Origin: Leucobacter triazinivorans
GTDB taxonomy: Bacteria; Actinomycetota; Actinomycetes; Actinomycetales; Microbacteriaceae
Assembly (NCBI RefSeq): GCF_004208635.1
Contig: NZ_CP035806.1
Location: forward strand, 2,108,001-2,172,000
Direction: 5' to 3'
Length of the DNA stretch: 64,000 nucleotides
A model generated the notes under the pieces. It saw only the letters and a list, made by a program, of their open reading frames with translations. It was not told where the DNA came from and made no database searches. A program made the position numbers and the translations under genes. Positions 15,100-24,762 of this stretch are shown one piece after another (the first letter of the stretch is position 1; the number at the start of each line of letters is the position of its first letter).

Positions 15100-17288
15100 G
15101 CCTGCCGCTCGCACGACGCACCGGGAGCAAGCCCGTGCACTGGACCACGATCGTCGGTCTGATCCTCGTGCCGCTCACGGTGGCGGGAGTGCTGCTCTGG
15201 GGGCTCTGGAATCCGACGGAGCGGCTCGACAGCGTCACCGCGGCCGTCGTCAACGAGGACGAGCCGGTCGAGGTCGACGGCCAGCTGGTGCCCCTCGGGC
15301 GGGTGCTCGCGGGGGAGCTGATCGGATCCGCGGGCTCCTCGGAGGACGAGGACGCCGAAGCGGGCGGAGAATCTGGCGGCGAGTCGGGATCCGGCACACC
15401 CGACACCAACTTCACCTGGGTTCTGACCGACGCCGACGACGCCGAGGCGGGACTCGCCGAGGGGCGCTACGCCACCGTCGTCACGATCCCCGAGAACTTC
15501 TCGGCTGCGGCGACGTCGCTGTCGGATGGGCCCGAGGGCGCGCAGACCGCCTACATCGATGTCGCCGAGAGCGATCGGGGCCGGCTGATCGACACCGCGC
15601 TCTCGAGCATCGTGACGCAGACCGCGACGAGCGTGCTCAATCAGCAGCTCGGTTCCCAGTTCGTGGGGAGCGTGTTCGTCGGGATGAGCGAGCTGCACGC
15701 CGGAATCGGGGACGCGGCCGACGGCGCCTCGCAGCTCGCCGACGGCGGTGCGCAGCTCGCCGAGGGCGCGAGCCAGCTCGCCGATGGCACCGAGCAGCTC
15801 TCGGACGGCACGCAGCAGCTCTCGAGCGGCGCGGGCGAGCTGTCGACGGGCGCCGCGCAGGTCGCGACGGGAGCCGGCGAGCTGTCGGCGGGCGCGGGGG
15901 ACCTGTCGGCGGGCAGCGCGGGCCTCGCAGCCGGAGTGCGCAGCTTCGCCAGTGGCGACGGGACGCCGGAGAACCCGGGGTTGCGAGGATACGCTTCAGG
16001 AGTGCGGCTGCTCGTCTCGGGCGACGGCACCGAGGGGAACCCGGGGCTGACGAACTATCTCGGCGGCGTCGATACCTACGCGACCGGCGTCGGCGGTGCG
16101 CTGGCCCAGTTGCGGGACGGGATCACCGCCGGCCCCGCAGAGCTCATCGCCTACCGCGACGGACTGCAGAACGGCACCATTCCTCCGCCGCAGGACGTGC
16201 CGGTCGAGGTGCTGGTCGGGATCCTCGACGGTCTCATCGCCCAGATCGAAGCTCAGATGCAGTCTCCCGAGGTGCAGGAGCAGCTCGCCCGGCTCGACGG
16301 TCTCATCGTCGCCAGCGATGGCATCGCCGCGGGGGCCCGGGGCTACGGCAGTCAGCTGGAGCCCATCGCGGCGGGGGCGGAGGGGCTCGCGGCCGGAGCC
16401 GAGCAGCTCGCGACTGGAGCGGAAGATTTCGCGGGAGGGGCCTCGCAGTTCGCGGGCGGCGTCGCGCAGTTCGCGGGCGGCACCGCCGAGCTCGCCGACG
16501 GCGCGTCGCAGCTCGCCACCGGTACCTCCGAGCTAGCCGCGGGCACCCCCGAACTCGCCGAGGGAGCCTCGCAGCTCGCCGAGGGCGCCGGCCGGTCGGC
16601 GGAGGGTACCGCCGAGCTCGCCGAGGGGCTCGGCGAGGCCGCGAGCGGGATCCCGGACTACACCGAGGCCGAGCGGGAGACGGTGGCCCAGACCGCTGTG
16701 ACCCCGGTCGAGGCGCGCGGCGGCAGCGACGAGCTGTTCAACGCCTCGGGCGTTCCGCTCTTCGCGGGGATCGCGCTGTGGGCGGGGGCGCTCGCGTCGT
16801 TCCTCGTGCTCGCGCCGCTCTGGCGCCGCACGCGCGACGCCGCGCGCGGCGTGGGGTGGATCGCCCTGCGCAGCGCCGGGCCGGCCGTCGCCATCGGTGC
16901 GGCGCAGGGGGCGATCGCGGGTGTCGTGCTGCCCGTCGCGCTCGGCTACGATCTCGCGCGGGGTGCCGCCTTCTTCGGCATGGCGCTCTTGGCGGGGATC
17001 GCGTTCGCGCTCGTGGTGCAGGGCCTGTCGGCGCTGCTCGGCGGCCTCGGGAGGTTCATCGCCTTCGTGCTGCTGGTCGTCGCCTTCGCGGTGGGGATCG
17101 TCTCGACCGTGCCGGCCGGGCTCGCGGCCGTGGGCGACGCGAGCCCGCTCGGCTCGGCGCTCGCGGGGTTCCAGGCGATCGCGACGGAGGCGTCCGGCGC
17201 CGGTATCGCGGCCGTGCTGCTCGTACTGTGGGGGCTCGGCGGGCTCGTGCTCACCGCGCTCGCGGTGGCGAGGGCGCGGAAGGCTTAA
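15096..17288 (+). CDS. YhgE/Pip-family membrane protein
   Basis: The 730-residue protein has an N-terminal transmembrane helix (TTIVGLILVPLTVAGVLLWG) and a large exposed region. Two blocks of short Gln-Leu-Ala-(Asp/Glu)-Gly-type repeats (about 208-290 and 425-515) are expected to form a long coiled stalk. Five or so hydrophobic segments sit at the C-terminus from about residue 545. YhgE/Pip proteins resemble the membrane part of ABC-2 exporters and often sit beside MMPL or ABC genes. The ATG overlaps the MMPL stop by four bases, so the two are coupled and probably form one envelope system. The substrate is unknown. Confidence 0.87.
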   Translation: MSLPLARRTGSKPVHWTTIVGLILVPLTVAGVLLWGLWNPTERLDSVTAAVVNEDEPVEVDGQLVPLGRVLAGELIGSAGSSEDEDAEAGGESGGESGSGTPDTNFTWVLTDADDAEAGLAEGRYATVVTIPENFSAAATSLSDGPEGAQTAYIDVAESDRGRLIDTALSSIVTQTATSVLNQQLGSQFVGSVFVGMSELHAGIGDAADGASQLADGGAQLAEGASQLADGTEQLSDGTQQLSSGAGELSTGAAQVATGAGELSAGAGDLSAGSAGLAAGVRSFASGDGTPENPGLRGYASGVRLLVSGDGTEGNPGLTNYLGGVDTYATGVGGALAQLRDGITAGPAELIAYRDGLQNGTIPPPQDVPVEVLVGILDGLIAQIEAQMQSPEVQEQLARLDGLIVASDGIAAGARGYGSQLEPIAAGAEGLAAGAEQLATGAEDFAGGASQFAGGVAQFAGGTAELADGASQLATGTSELAAGTPELAEGASQLAEGAGRSAEGTAELAEGLGEAASGIPDYTEAERETVAQTAVTPVEARGGSDELFNASGVPLFAGIALWAGALASFLVLAPLWRRTRDAARGVGWIALRSAGPAVAIGAAQGAIAGVVLPVALGYDLARGAAFFGMALLAGIAFALVVQGLSALLGGLGRFIAFVLLVVAFAVGIVSTVPAGLAAVGDASPLGSALAGFQAIATEASGAGIAAVLLVLWGLGGLVLTALAVARARKA

Positions 17289-17360
17289 GGAGAACGCGGA
17301 GCGTTCTCTGCCTTCCGCGCCGACGCCACCGCGTCGCCACTGCGTCGCTGCCCGAACCGA

Positions 17361-17417
17361 GTGGGAGTCCCGTTCTGCCGCATTCCCCGAGGGGAAGCGG
17401 CAGAACGGGACTCCCAC
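17361..17417. repeat. Long near-perfect hairpin element
   Basis: A 21-bp perfect stem (17361-17381 with 17397-17417, beginning GTGGGAGTCCCGTTCTGCC) is followed by a one-base bulge and a short upper TTCCC/GGGAA stem. It lies 72 bp after the YhgE/Pip stop and may terminate that operon. A diverged copy, sharing GACTCCCACTTGCG on its right flank, is found at 27876-27930. Confidence 0.8.
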
Positions 17418-17485
17418 TTGCGGAGGGCGCCCGGGCCCCGGGTGCGCCGACTGCGCTCGACGGCGGAGCCGCGTAGGCTCGGGGC

Positions 17486-18454
17486 ATGACGATGCGCGCG
17501 ATTGTTGCCGAGCAGACCGGCGGGCCCGAGGTGCTGCGGCTCGCTGAGATCCCGGATCCGGCCCCCCGTCCCGGCGAGCTGCTCGTGCAGACCGCCGCCG
17601 TCGGCGTCAACTTCATCGAGACCTACCAGCGCTCCGGGCTGTATGCCGTGCCGCTCCCGTTCACGCCGGGCGCCGAGGGCGCCGGCCGGGTGCTCGCGGT
17701 CGGGCCCGGCGTCGAGGGCTTCGCGGAGGGAGACCTGGTCGCCACCGCCGAGGCGACCGCCACGTACGCCGAGCGGTTCGCGGTGGCCGCGGAGCGCGCG
17801 GTCCGCGTGCCCGAGGGCATCGGCGCCGATACCGCCGCCGCGCTCCCCCTGCAGGGGCTCACCGCGCACTACCTGGCCACCTCGGCCGCACGGCCCGAGC
17901 CGGGCGACACGGTGCTCGTGCACGCGGGCGCCGGCGGCGTCGGCCTGCTGCTCACCCAGCTGCTCGCCGCCCGCGGTGTGCGGGTGCTCACCACGGCATC
18001 GACGCCCGAGAAGCAGCAGCTGAGCCGGAGCGCCGGAGCTTCCGAGGTGCTCGGCTACGACGGGTTCGCGGATCGGGTGCGGGAGATCACGGGCGGCGAG
18101 GGGGTCGCCGTGGCCTACGACGGGGTGGGCAAGAGCACCTTCGACGACTCCCTGCGCGCGCTGCGGGTGCGCGGAGAGCTCGTGCTCTACGGCGCCGCCA
18201 GCGGCCCGGTGCCGCCGTTCGATCTGCAGCGCCTCAACGCGGGCGGATCCCTCTCGGTCACCCGCCCCTCGCTGGGGCACTTCCTGCGCACCCCGGATGA
18301 GCGCGTCTGGCGCTACCGCGAACTCTTCGCCGCGATCGAGGCCGGAGCGCTTGACATCCGGATCGGTGCGCGCTTCCCGCTCGCCGAGGCCGCGGCGGCG
18401 CACCGGGCGCTCGAGGGCCGGGAGACGACCGGCAAGGTGATCCTCGAACCGTGA
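17486..18454 (+). CDS. qor: Quinone oxidoreductase-type NADPH dehydrogenase
   Basis: A 322-residue zinc-less MDR protein with the quinone oxidoreductase signature: VGVNFIETYQRSGLY near the start, VLVHAGAGGVGLLLTQL as NADPH-binding segment and YDGVGKSTFDDSL later. The zinc cysteines are absent. Family members reduce quinones or enones with NADPH. A TAGGCT box (17474-17479) ends exactly 6 nt before the ATG and no Shine-Dalgarno is visible, which suggests a leaderless transcript. The stop overlaps the GTG of the next gene (GTGA). Confidence 0.9.
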   Translation: MTMRAIVAEQTGGPEVLRLAEIPDPAPRPGELLVQTAAVGVNFIETYQRSGLYAVPLPFTPGAEGAGRVLAVGPGVEGFAEGDLVATAEATATYAERFAVAAERAVRVPEGIGADTAAALPLQGLTAHYLATSAARPEPGDTVLVHAGAGGVGLLLTQLLAARGVRVLTTASTPEKQQLSRSAGASEVLGYDGFADRVREITGGEGVAVAYDGVGKSTFDDSLRALRVRGELVLYGAASGPVPPFDLQRLNAGGSLSVTRPSLGHFLRTPDERVWRYRELFAAIEAGALDIRIGARFPLAEAAAAHRALEGRETTGKVILEP

Positions 18455-19530
18455 GCGGCCGCTTCCCCTTCGTCTCCGAGGTATCCCGAGGGGCGTGGCT
18501 CGCGGAGCGCCTCGAGGGCGATAACTCGTCGCAGACCGATCCCCGCACGGGACACCCGTACGACGCGCTCGCCGCGACCGTGCCGAGCGGGTTCCCGGTG
18601 ATCGTGCGGGTGCTGCACCCTTTCTCGAGGGACCGGCCGGCGCAGCGCACCTTCACCGAGTACGTGGCCGAGGGAGGTGAGGATCCGTTCGAGCCCGCCC
18701 CCGAGATCGTGGAGGAGCGCGACGTCTCCTGGCGTGCGGTGGCCGATGCGCACGGCACGCGGCGGGAGGCACTGGCGGATCCCGGTGACGCCGCCGCGGA
18801 GGTACTCGCGGGGGAGCTGCGCCCCAACGTGCGTGCGCACGAGTTGCTGGGGCTCGAATACGGTGCGCACCGCGACGTCGAATCGGCCGACGGCTGGCGC
18901 TACTCCGCTCCCGCGGAGGGGCGCCTCGAGCCGAGTGTACTCGCCCGGGTCGCGGAGGTGCTCGCCGGGTTCACCCGCACGCCCGACCGCGGAGTCGCGG
19001 CTGTGTGGGAGGGGTACGGAGGCCTCGTCACCTCTCAGGGCGTGGGGTGGTTCTTCGCCTTCGAGGATCCCGCGGGGAACTGGCCGCGCTGGATCCTGCG
19101 CCCGCTGCGCCACGTGCAGTCGAGGATCGCTGAGTTCCGCGCCCGGCGGGGGCGATTCGGCACGGCCGCAGCGGTGCGGCACCTCGTGCGCCCGAGGGGG
19201 CCGCAGCCCCCGGGCAGCGGGATCCTGCCGCGAGAGGCGGCTGCCGGGCCGCGGCTCGAACTGCCGGATCGTGGCTACGTCTGCTTCGATGCGGGGATTC
19301 GCGAGTTCACGACTCCGGCCTGGATGTCTCACGCACCCTGGGTGGACGAGCCGGGTTCGTCCTGGGTGCAGACGCCGAACCTCATCTGGCCGGAAGGACG
19401 GGAGTGGGTGCTGGTGAGCGAGATCGACTTCGACTCGACGCTCATCGCGTGCTCCGCGGCGTGTGCGGGGTCGCTGCTCGGGGCGGCAGGTGTAGAGGCG
19501 GTGCGCATCACGCGCGACACTTGGCTCTGA
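18451..19530 (+). CDS. Conserved hypothetical protein, coupled to the quinone oxidoreductase gene
   Basis: I do not recognise a named family in this 359-residue protein. It is soluble, without signal peptide or membrane segments, and rich in Trp, Arg and acidic residues (for example WFFAFEDPAGNWPRWILRPL). It starts with a GTG that overlaps the upstream stop by four bases, so its expression is tied to that gene. The alternating hydrophobic pattern and full-length codon bias agree with a real gene. Its position only suggests a redox or housekeeping link. Confidence 0.7.
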   Translation: MSGRFPFVSEVSRGAWLAERLEGDNSSQTDPRTGHPYDALAATVPSGFPVIVRVLHPFSRDRPAQRTFTEYVAEGGEDPFEPAPEIVEERDVSWRAVADAHGTRREALADPGDAAAEVLAGELRPNVRAHELLGLEYGAHRDVESADGWRYSAPAEGRLEPSVLARVAEVLAGFTRTPDRGVAAVWEGYGGLVTSQGVGWFFAFEDPAGNWPRWILRPLRHVQSRIAEFRARRGRFGTAAAVRHLVRPRGPQPPGSGILPREAAAGPRLELPDRGYVCFDAGIREFTTPAWMSHAPWVDEPGSSWVQTPNLIWPEGREWVLVSEIDFDSTLIACSAACAGSLLGAAGVEAVRITRDTWL

Positions 19531-19565
19531 GAGCCCTGGCAGGAGCCCTGGCAGCCGGGAGCCGG

Positions 19566-20621
19566 CTACGGCACCCGACGCAGCCACGCCTCGGTGGTGA
19601 ACTTCTGCTCGACGAGGCGCTCGGCGGCGTCCCACTCGCCCTCGGTGACCTCGCCGGCGGTGCCGCCGTGCCGGCGCGTGAAGACCTCGATCATCTTCGC
19701 GATGATCTCCTCGCGCTCGAGGCCCGTCTGGCTGCGCAGCGGGTCCACCCGCTTCTGCGCGCTGGCGGTGCCCTTGTCGGAGAGCTTCTCCCGCCCGATG
19801 CGCAGCACCTGCGTCATCGCCTCGGGATCCATGTCGTAGGCCATCGTCACGTGGTGCAGCACGGCACCCGAGCCGAGGCGCTTCTGCGCGGCACCGCCGA
19901 TCTTGCCGTGGGGGCTCGTGATGTCGTTGAGCGGCTTGTAGTGAGCGTCGATGCCGAGCGATTGCAGCGCCTCCAGCACCCACTCGTCGAGGTATGCGTA
20001 GGAGTCGGCGAAGCTCATGCCGCGCACGAGTTCGCCGGGCACGTAGAGGGCGTAGGTGATGCACGAGGCCGGCTCCATGTACATCGCCCCGCCGCCCGAG
20101 ATGCGGCGCACCAGCTGCGCGCCGTGCGCCGCGGCCTGCTCCTCGTCGACCTCGTTCTTCACCGACTGGAAGCTCCCGATGAATACGGCCGGGCTGTTCC
20201 ACTCCCAGATGCGCAGCGTCGGGCCGCGCAGGCCCTCGCCGACCGCGGCCGTGAGCACCTCGTCGAGAGCGGCGTTGAGCACCGGGGAGATCGGCGGTTC
20301 GTGCAGGATCTGCCAGTCGTAGTCGCGCCAGTGCGCGGCTCCGGTCACCGCGCGGCGGATCGCGACGCCGACGGAGTCCGGAGTGAAGCCGAGCAGGTGC
20401 ACCTCGCCCGGCAGTGCCTTGCGGATCGCGTCGCCGACCTCCTCGATCGTGCTGTTGGGGTGCATCCCCTCCACGGCGGAGTCGATGCAGGCGAGGGCGT
20501 CGTCGGGTTCGAGGAAGAAGTCGCCCGAGAGCCGGAAGTCGCGGATGAGCCCATCGACGACGTCGAAGTCAACGACGACCAGTTTGCCGCCCGGAACCTT
20601 GTACTCACCGTGCATGCTCAT
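19566..20621 (-). CDS. lplA: Lipoate-protein ligase A family protein with N-terminal accessory domain
   Basis: The 351-residue protein has an unusual order. A small domain comes first (about 1-90, GEYKVPGGKLVVVDFDVVDG), resembling the accessory domain that closes classical LplA or exists as separate LplB. The catalytic domain follows (about 105-340), with RRISGGGAMY and the lysine in HGKIGGAAQK (K240). It would attach lipoate to E2 or GcvH lysines, using ATP. The nearby E2 (lipoyl K43) is a possible substrate. The start at ATG 20621 has no strong ribosome site; ATG 20615 is the alternative. Confidence 0.88.
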   Translation of the reverse strand: MSMHGEYKVPGGKLVVVDFDVVDGLIRDFRLSGDFFLEPDDALACIDSAVEGMHPNSTIEEVGDAIRKALPGEVHLLGFTPDSVGVAIRRAVTGAAHWRDYDWQILHEPPISPVLNAALDEVLTAAVGEGLRGPTLRIWEWNSPAVFIGSFQSVKNEVDEEQAAAHGAQLVRRISGGGAMYMEPASCITYALYVPGELVRGMSFADSYAYLDEWVLEALQSLGIDAHYKPLNDITSPHGKIGGAAQKRLGSGAVLHHVTMAYDMDPEAMTQVLRIGREKLSDKGTASAQKRVDPLRSQTGLEREEIIAKMIEVFTRRHGGTAGEVTEGEWDAAERLVEQKFTTEAWLRRVP

Positions 20622-20695
20622 AGCTTTAGAGTACGCCTCTCCCCGCCGATTGAGCGAGCGGCGCGTCCGGGAGCGCAGCGGTATCCGCGGCCAGG

Positions 20696-21565
20696 TCAGC
20701 TCGCCACGCGCTCCAGCATCCAGGTCGTGAGATCTGCCGTGACGTCCTCGCGGTTCGTCTCGTTCAGCGTCTCGTGGCGTGCGCCGGGGTAGAGCTTCAC
20801 GGTGACATCGCGCACACCCCGCTTGCGGTACGCCTCGGCCAGCAGGCGCAGGCCGTCGCCGCGGTTGAGCGGATCCTCGCTGCCCGAGACGATGAGGATC
20901 GGCAACTCCTGCGGGATCCCGTGCCCCGGCTTGCCGAAGAGCCGCAGCCCGTCGGCCACCCCGAAGAGCTTGAGGATGTCGGCCGCGAAGCACAGCGGGT
21001 CGGCGATGAACGCCTCGGCGACGGCGGGTTCGCGGCTCAGCCACTCGAAGCCGTTCGCGTCGTCGGTCTTCCATCTCGCGTTGAGGTCGCCGCTCTCCAT
21101 GTGCTTGAACGTGCGGAAGGCGGTGCCGGAGAGCACCAGCGCCTCCCAGGCTCGCGGATGCTCGTTGAGGATCCGCTGCGCCATGAGCGATCCCCACGAG
21201 TGCGCGAACATGACCACGGGCAGTTCCGGGTGCCGTTCGCGCACGATCCCGGTGAGCTGCAGGATCGCGGCCTCCGCCGCCTGCAGCCCGCCGGGGCCGA
21301 GGCGCCCCATCTTGGAAAGGTCGCCGTCGTGCTGCGCGCGCCCCGTCTCGCCGTGCCCGCGGTGGTCGTCGGCGTACACCGTGAAGCCGGCGGCGACGAG
21401 CCGGCGGGCGAACGCGTCGTAGCGCTTGGCGTGCTCGCCGATGCCGTGCGAGATCTGCACGACGCCCACCGGCTCTTCGGCCGCCCACTCGTAGACGAAG
21501 ATCTCGATCCCGTGGTCGTCGGTGTAGCTGAACTCGGTGCGCGCGGTGGCCTCGATGTCGCTCAT
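20696..21565 (-). CDS. Alpha/beta hydrolase, monoacylglycerol lipase-like
   Basis: The 289-residue serine hydrolase has the oxyanion segment QISHGIGEHAKRYD and the nucleophile elbow AHSWGS. The catalytic Asp is likely in VSGSEDPLN and the His in YPGARHETLNE. This order matches monoacylglycerol lipase and lysophospholipase-like proteins (Hydrolase_4). Substrates may be short acyl glycerols or esters. A CAGAAT box ends 6 nt before the ATG, suggesting a leaderless message. Confidence 0.88.
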   Translation of the reverse strand: MSDIEATARTEFSYTDDHGIEIFVYEWAAEEPVGVVQISHGIGEHAKRYDAFARRLVAAGFTVYADDHRGHGETGRAQHDGDLSKMGRLGPGGLQAAEAAILQLTGIVRERHPELPVVMFAHSWGSLMAQRILNEHPRAWEALVLSGTAFRTFKHMESGDLNARWKTDDANGFEWLSREPAVAEAFIADPLCFAADILKLFGVADGLRLFGKPGHGIPQELPILIVSGSEDPLNRGDGLRLLAEAYRKRGVRDVTVKLYPGARHETLNETNREDVTADLTTWMLERVAS

Positions 21566-21646
21566 GCCCCCATTCTGGTGCGCCCGCCTGGGTGCCGCCA
21601 GGGCGCGGTGCTGTGCGCTGCGCTCCTCGGCCTTGAGAGGCGCGCG

Positions 21647-23323
21647 TCAGGCCCGGCGGTGGGCCGCCTCGCCGTCGACCAGGGTGAGCGCCGCGGCGGT
21701 GCCGAGCAGCTGCTCGGGGGCGTCGGTGAGGGCGTTGGCGGTCCACACCACCGCGTTCGCGCGGTACCCGGAAGCGATGCGGCCCACCTCCTGCTCGCGC
21801 TTAGTCGCGTACGCGGTGCCCAGCGTGAGCGCCTCGAGCGCCTGCGCCGGGGTGAATACGCGCTCCGGCTGGTACGCCTCGCGGCGCTGCTCGAGCGCCG
21901 ACTTCGCGGTGAGCGCGATGAACAGGTTGTCGGGGGCCTCGTGGGGTGCAGTGGGGGCGTCGGTGCCGAGCGCCAACGGCACGCCCGCCTCGCGGAACTT
22001 GTGCCACGGGAAGCCCGTGCGCGCGCGCTCGTCGCCCAGCACGGCCTGCCAATTGTCGAGCACGGCCGGGTCGCAGTGCACCGGCTGCATCGAGGCGGTG
22101 ACTCCGAGCGCGGCCATGCGCGCGATCGTGTCGTCGGCCACCGACTCGAGGTGCTCGACGCGAGCGCGGCGGTCGGGGCGGGGGCCGTTGACGCGAATGC
22201 ACTCCTGCACCGCGTCGAGCGCGATCGTGCTCGCCTCGTCTCCGATCGCGTGCAGCGCGAGCTGCAGCCCGGCCGCGTCGGCGGCCACCGCCACGGGCAG
22301 CGCGAACTCGCGCTCCCAGATCGGGCCGGGCATCGCGCCGTTCGCGTACGGTGCGCGCATCGCAGCCGTGCAGGCGTCGATCACCCCGTCGAGGATGAAC
22401 TTCACCCCGACGATCCGCAGCCACTCGTCGCCGTACTCGGCGGCGACCTCGTCCCGGATCCGCGCGACCTCGGCGACCTCTGCGAGATCGGTCTCGAGGT
22501 CGCCGGAGGCGGTGAGGATCCAGTGCGCGTTCACGGGGAACGGTAGGCGCCCCTCGCGGTCGAGGATGCGTCGGTACGCGGCGAGATCCGGGTGCCCGAA
22601 GGACATCTCGGAGGCGCCCGCGACACCGGTTTCGATGTAGGCGTCGAAGGCCGCGGCGAGCCAGCGATCCCGATCCTCGTCGCTGGACACCTCGTCGAGG
22701 TACCCCCAGCCGTACTGCATGGCCGCGGTCTCGAGCAGGAATCCGGTGGCGTCGCCGTGCTCGTCGCGCTCGATCTCGCCGCCCACCGGATCCGGCGTGT
22801 CGCGGGTGATGCCCATGGCCTTCAGCGCCGCGGAGTTCACCCACATCGTGTGCAGGTCGTTCGCGTCGAGGAAGACCGGCACGTCGGGCACCGCGGCGTC
22901 CAGCATCGCGGCGGTGGGGCGCTGCCCCTCCTCGAAGATGTCGAAGCGCCAGCTCACACCGGTGATCCGAGGCGCGTCCGGGTTCGCGGCTCGGGCAGCT
23001 GCGATCCGCTCCTGCACCTCCGCGACCGTGCCCGCGTCGCGCAGCTGCACCTTCGACAGCGCCTCGCCGAGCATCAGCATGTGGGCGTGGCCCTCCCAGA
23101 CCGCGGGGGTCACGAGCGCACCGCCGAGATCCACTTCCGCGATGGGGCCGGATCCCGCATCGCCGGATCCTGCATCGCCCGCGCCGGCCGCCAGTCGCAC
23201 CGCAGAGAGGGCGCCCGCGGCGAGGATCCGCCCGTCGCGCACGGCGAAGCTCTCGCGCGGTGCGATCGACGCGTCGCCGGTGAAGACGACGGCGTTGCGG
23301 TAGATCGTCGTGGTGGAGGGCAT
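21647..23323 (-). CDS. Amidohydrolase family 3 protein (YtcJ-like)
   Basis: A 558-residue metal-dependent hydrolase with the amidohydrolase beta-sandwich plus TIM-barrel layout. The GHAHM motif (near residue 78) gives the first metal ligands, ALHAIGDEA a later His, and LGTDAPTAPHE the final Asp. The family hydrolyses exocyclic amide or enamide bonds, and most YtcJ-like proteins are uncharacterised. Residues about 48-60 contain a Gly/Asp/Ser-rich DAGSGDAGSG duplication. It has its own start at 23323 and is not tightly linked to its neighbours. Confidence 0.85.
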   Translation of the reverse strand: MPSTTTIYRNAVVFTGDASIAPRESFAVRDGRILAAGALSAVRLAAGAGDAGSGDAGSGPIAEVDLGGALVTPAVWEGHAHMLMLGEALSKVQLRDAGTVAEVQERIAAARAANPDAPRITGVSWRFDIFEEGQRPTAAMLDAAVPDVPVFLDANDLHTMWVNSAALKAMGITRDTPDPVGGEIERDEHGDATGFLLETAAMQYGWGYLDEVSSDEDRDRWLAAAFDAYIETGVAGASEMSFGHPDLAAYRRILDREGRLPFPVNAHWILTASGDLETDLAEVAEVARIRDEVAAEYGDEWLRIVGVKFILDGVIDACTAAMRAPYANGAMPGPIWEREFALPVAVAADAAGLQLALHAIGDEASTIALDAVQECIRVNGPRPDRRARVEHLESVADDTIARMAALGVTASMQPVHCDPAVLDNWQAVLGDERARTGFPWHKFREAGVPLALGTDAPTAPHEAPDNLFIALTAKSALEQRREAYQPERVFTPAQALEALTLGTAYATKREQEVGRIASGYRANAVVWTANALTDAPEQLLGTAAALTLVDGEAAHRRA

Positions 23324-23428
23324 GGGACTCGCTTTCGCAGGAGGGGAAGGTTGGTGTCGATGGTAGCCGTGCGCCCCGGGCCGAGCGGTCTGCGCGGGCC
23401 GAGCGGCCCGGCGCCGCTCATGCGCGGA

Positions 23429-24652
23429 TCATGCGCAGATGGGTTCGGCCGTCTCAGCGGTGCGGGATCGGGTCAGAGCGCGCTCGGCTCCGACGGAGAC
23501 GCGCGCGATCAGGATCGTCGGCACGATCACGATGAAGCTCACCAGGCCCATGAGCAGGGAGAACACCGGCACGCCGAACCACTCGATGAACGCGCCGCCG
23601 ATGAGCGGGGCGAAGCTCGAACCGACGAGGTAGGCGCCGAGCAGCGGGCCCGACCAGCGACCGCGGGCGTCGAGGCCGGCGGCGGTCGCGAGGAACAGGG
23701 TGAAGGCGAACGCATAGATGGTGTTGACGCCCACGATGAGGGCCGCGAGCAGCGCGGGATCCTCGGCGAAGCCGATCCACACCTTGAGGGCTCCCCCGAG
23801 TACCAGCGCCGCGGTGAGCGGCGCCGCGCGCCCGATCCGATTGCCGAAGATCGTGACGACGAGCATGCCGAGGATCCCGCCGGCCGCCGCGAGGCTGAGC
23901 GTGAAGCCGAGCGGTTGCTCGCCGAGGCCGACGGCGTCGCCGAGCACGGGCGCCATGGTCCAGATCGCGTCCTCGCTCGTGCCCCAGAGTGGGAACACGA
24001 GCAGCACGGCGATCCCGGCCGCGGTGATGCGACGCGGTTCTGCGATCTGCAGGCTGCTGGTGACGTCGACGGGTTCGGCGTGCTCGGGGGAGTCCGGCAG
24101 CCACACGGCGAGCGCCAGGCCGACGAGCGAGATGAGCGCGAGCGCCCCGAACACGCTGCCCTGGGTGATCCCGATGATCGGGATCACGCCCAGCACCAGC
24201 GTGATGAGCACGCGGTTGACGAGCCCACTGGTGGCAGACACGCGGTTGGGGTTGCGCAGCGCGGCGATCGCGGCGCCCGAGGTGGAGATGGCGGCTCCCA
24301 CGCCCGCGCCGCCGATGATGAGCCCGGCCACGGCGACGCTCGGAGCCGGGGCGAGCGCTGCGGCGCCGAAGGCGATGACGGCCAGGGCGAGTCCGGCCAT
24401 GGCGAGGGGGCGGCGGGCGCGCCCCGACGCGAGTCGCGCGGTGGCGAGGCCCACGACCGCGGAGGCGAGCAGCGCCCAGGTGAGCACGTTGCCGCTGGCG
24501 ACCACGTCGAAGCCCAGGCCGCCGAGCGCGGTCATGATGAAGGGCGCGAGGTTCGCCATCATCAGGCTCGCGAGGGCGATGAGGAAGGTGGCGCTCCCGT
24601 TGCGCAGGGTCAACGGGAGGCGGGGGTCGGCGATGGGGGCTGTGGTGCTCAC
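23429..24652 (-). CDS. MFS efflux transporter
   Basis: About 407 residues with twelve hydrophobic segments and the MFS arrangement, including a loop 2-3 motif (TARLASGRARRPLAM) and a central loop around VWLPDSPEHAEPVDVTSS. The GTG at 24652, with GGAGA upstream, is preferred; longer starts would run through the operator. It is divergent from a TetR gene with a strong palindrome between them, so it is probably a drug or metabolite exporter under that repressor. Confidence 0.82.
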   Translation of the reverse strand: MSTTAPIADPRLPLTLRNGSATFLIALASLMMANLAPFIMTALGGLGFDVVASGNVLTWALLASAVVGLATARLASGRARRPLAMAGLALAVIAFGAAALAPAPSVAVAGLIIGGAGVGAAISTSGAAIAALRNPNRVSATSGLVNRVLITLVLGVIPIIGITQGSVFGALALISLVGLALAVWLPDSPEHAEPVDVTSSLQIAEPRRITAAGIAVLLVFPLWGTSEDAIWTMAPVLGDAVGLGEQPLGFTLSLAAAGGILGMLVVTIFGNRIGRAAPLTAALVLGGALKVWIGFAEDPALLAALIVGVNTIYAFAFTLFLATAAGLDARGRWSGPLLGAYLVGSSFAPLIGGAFIEWFGVPVFSLLMGLVSFIVIVPTILIARVSVGAERALTRSRTAETAEPICA

Positions 24653-24681
24653 GGGTTCTCTTCTCCGGCGGCTCTGGCGGT

Positions 24682-24702
24682 TAACCGAATTCATTTCGGT
24701 TA
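24682..24702. promoter_or_regulatory. TetR operator palindrome
   Basis: TAACCGAA (24682-24689), a 5-nt spacer and TTCGGTTA (24695-24702) form a perfect 8-bp inverted repeat between the divergent MFS and TetR genes. It lies 30 bp from the MFS start and 61 bp from the TetR start, where it can block both promoters. Confidence 0.75.
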
Positions 24703-24762
24703 TCGAGTTCATGGTGCCTTCTGTGGGAGGATCTGTCAAGCAGAAGATCGGAGGGAGGATCC

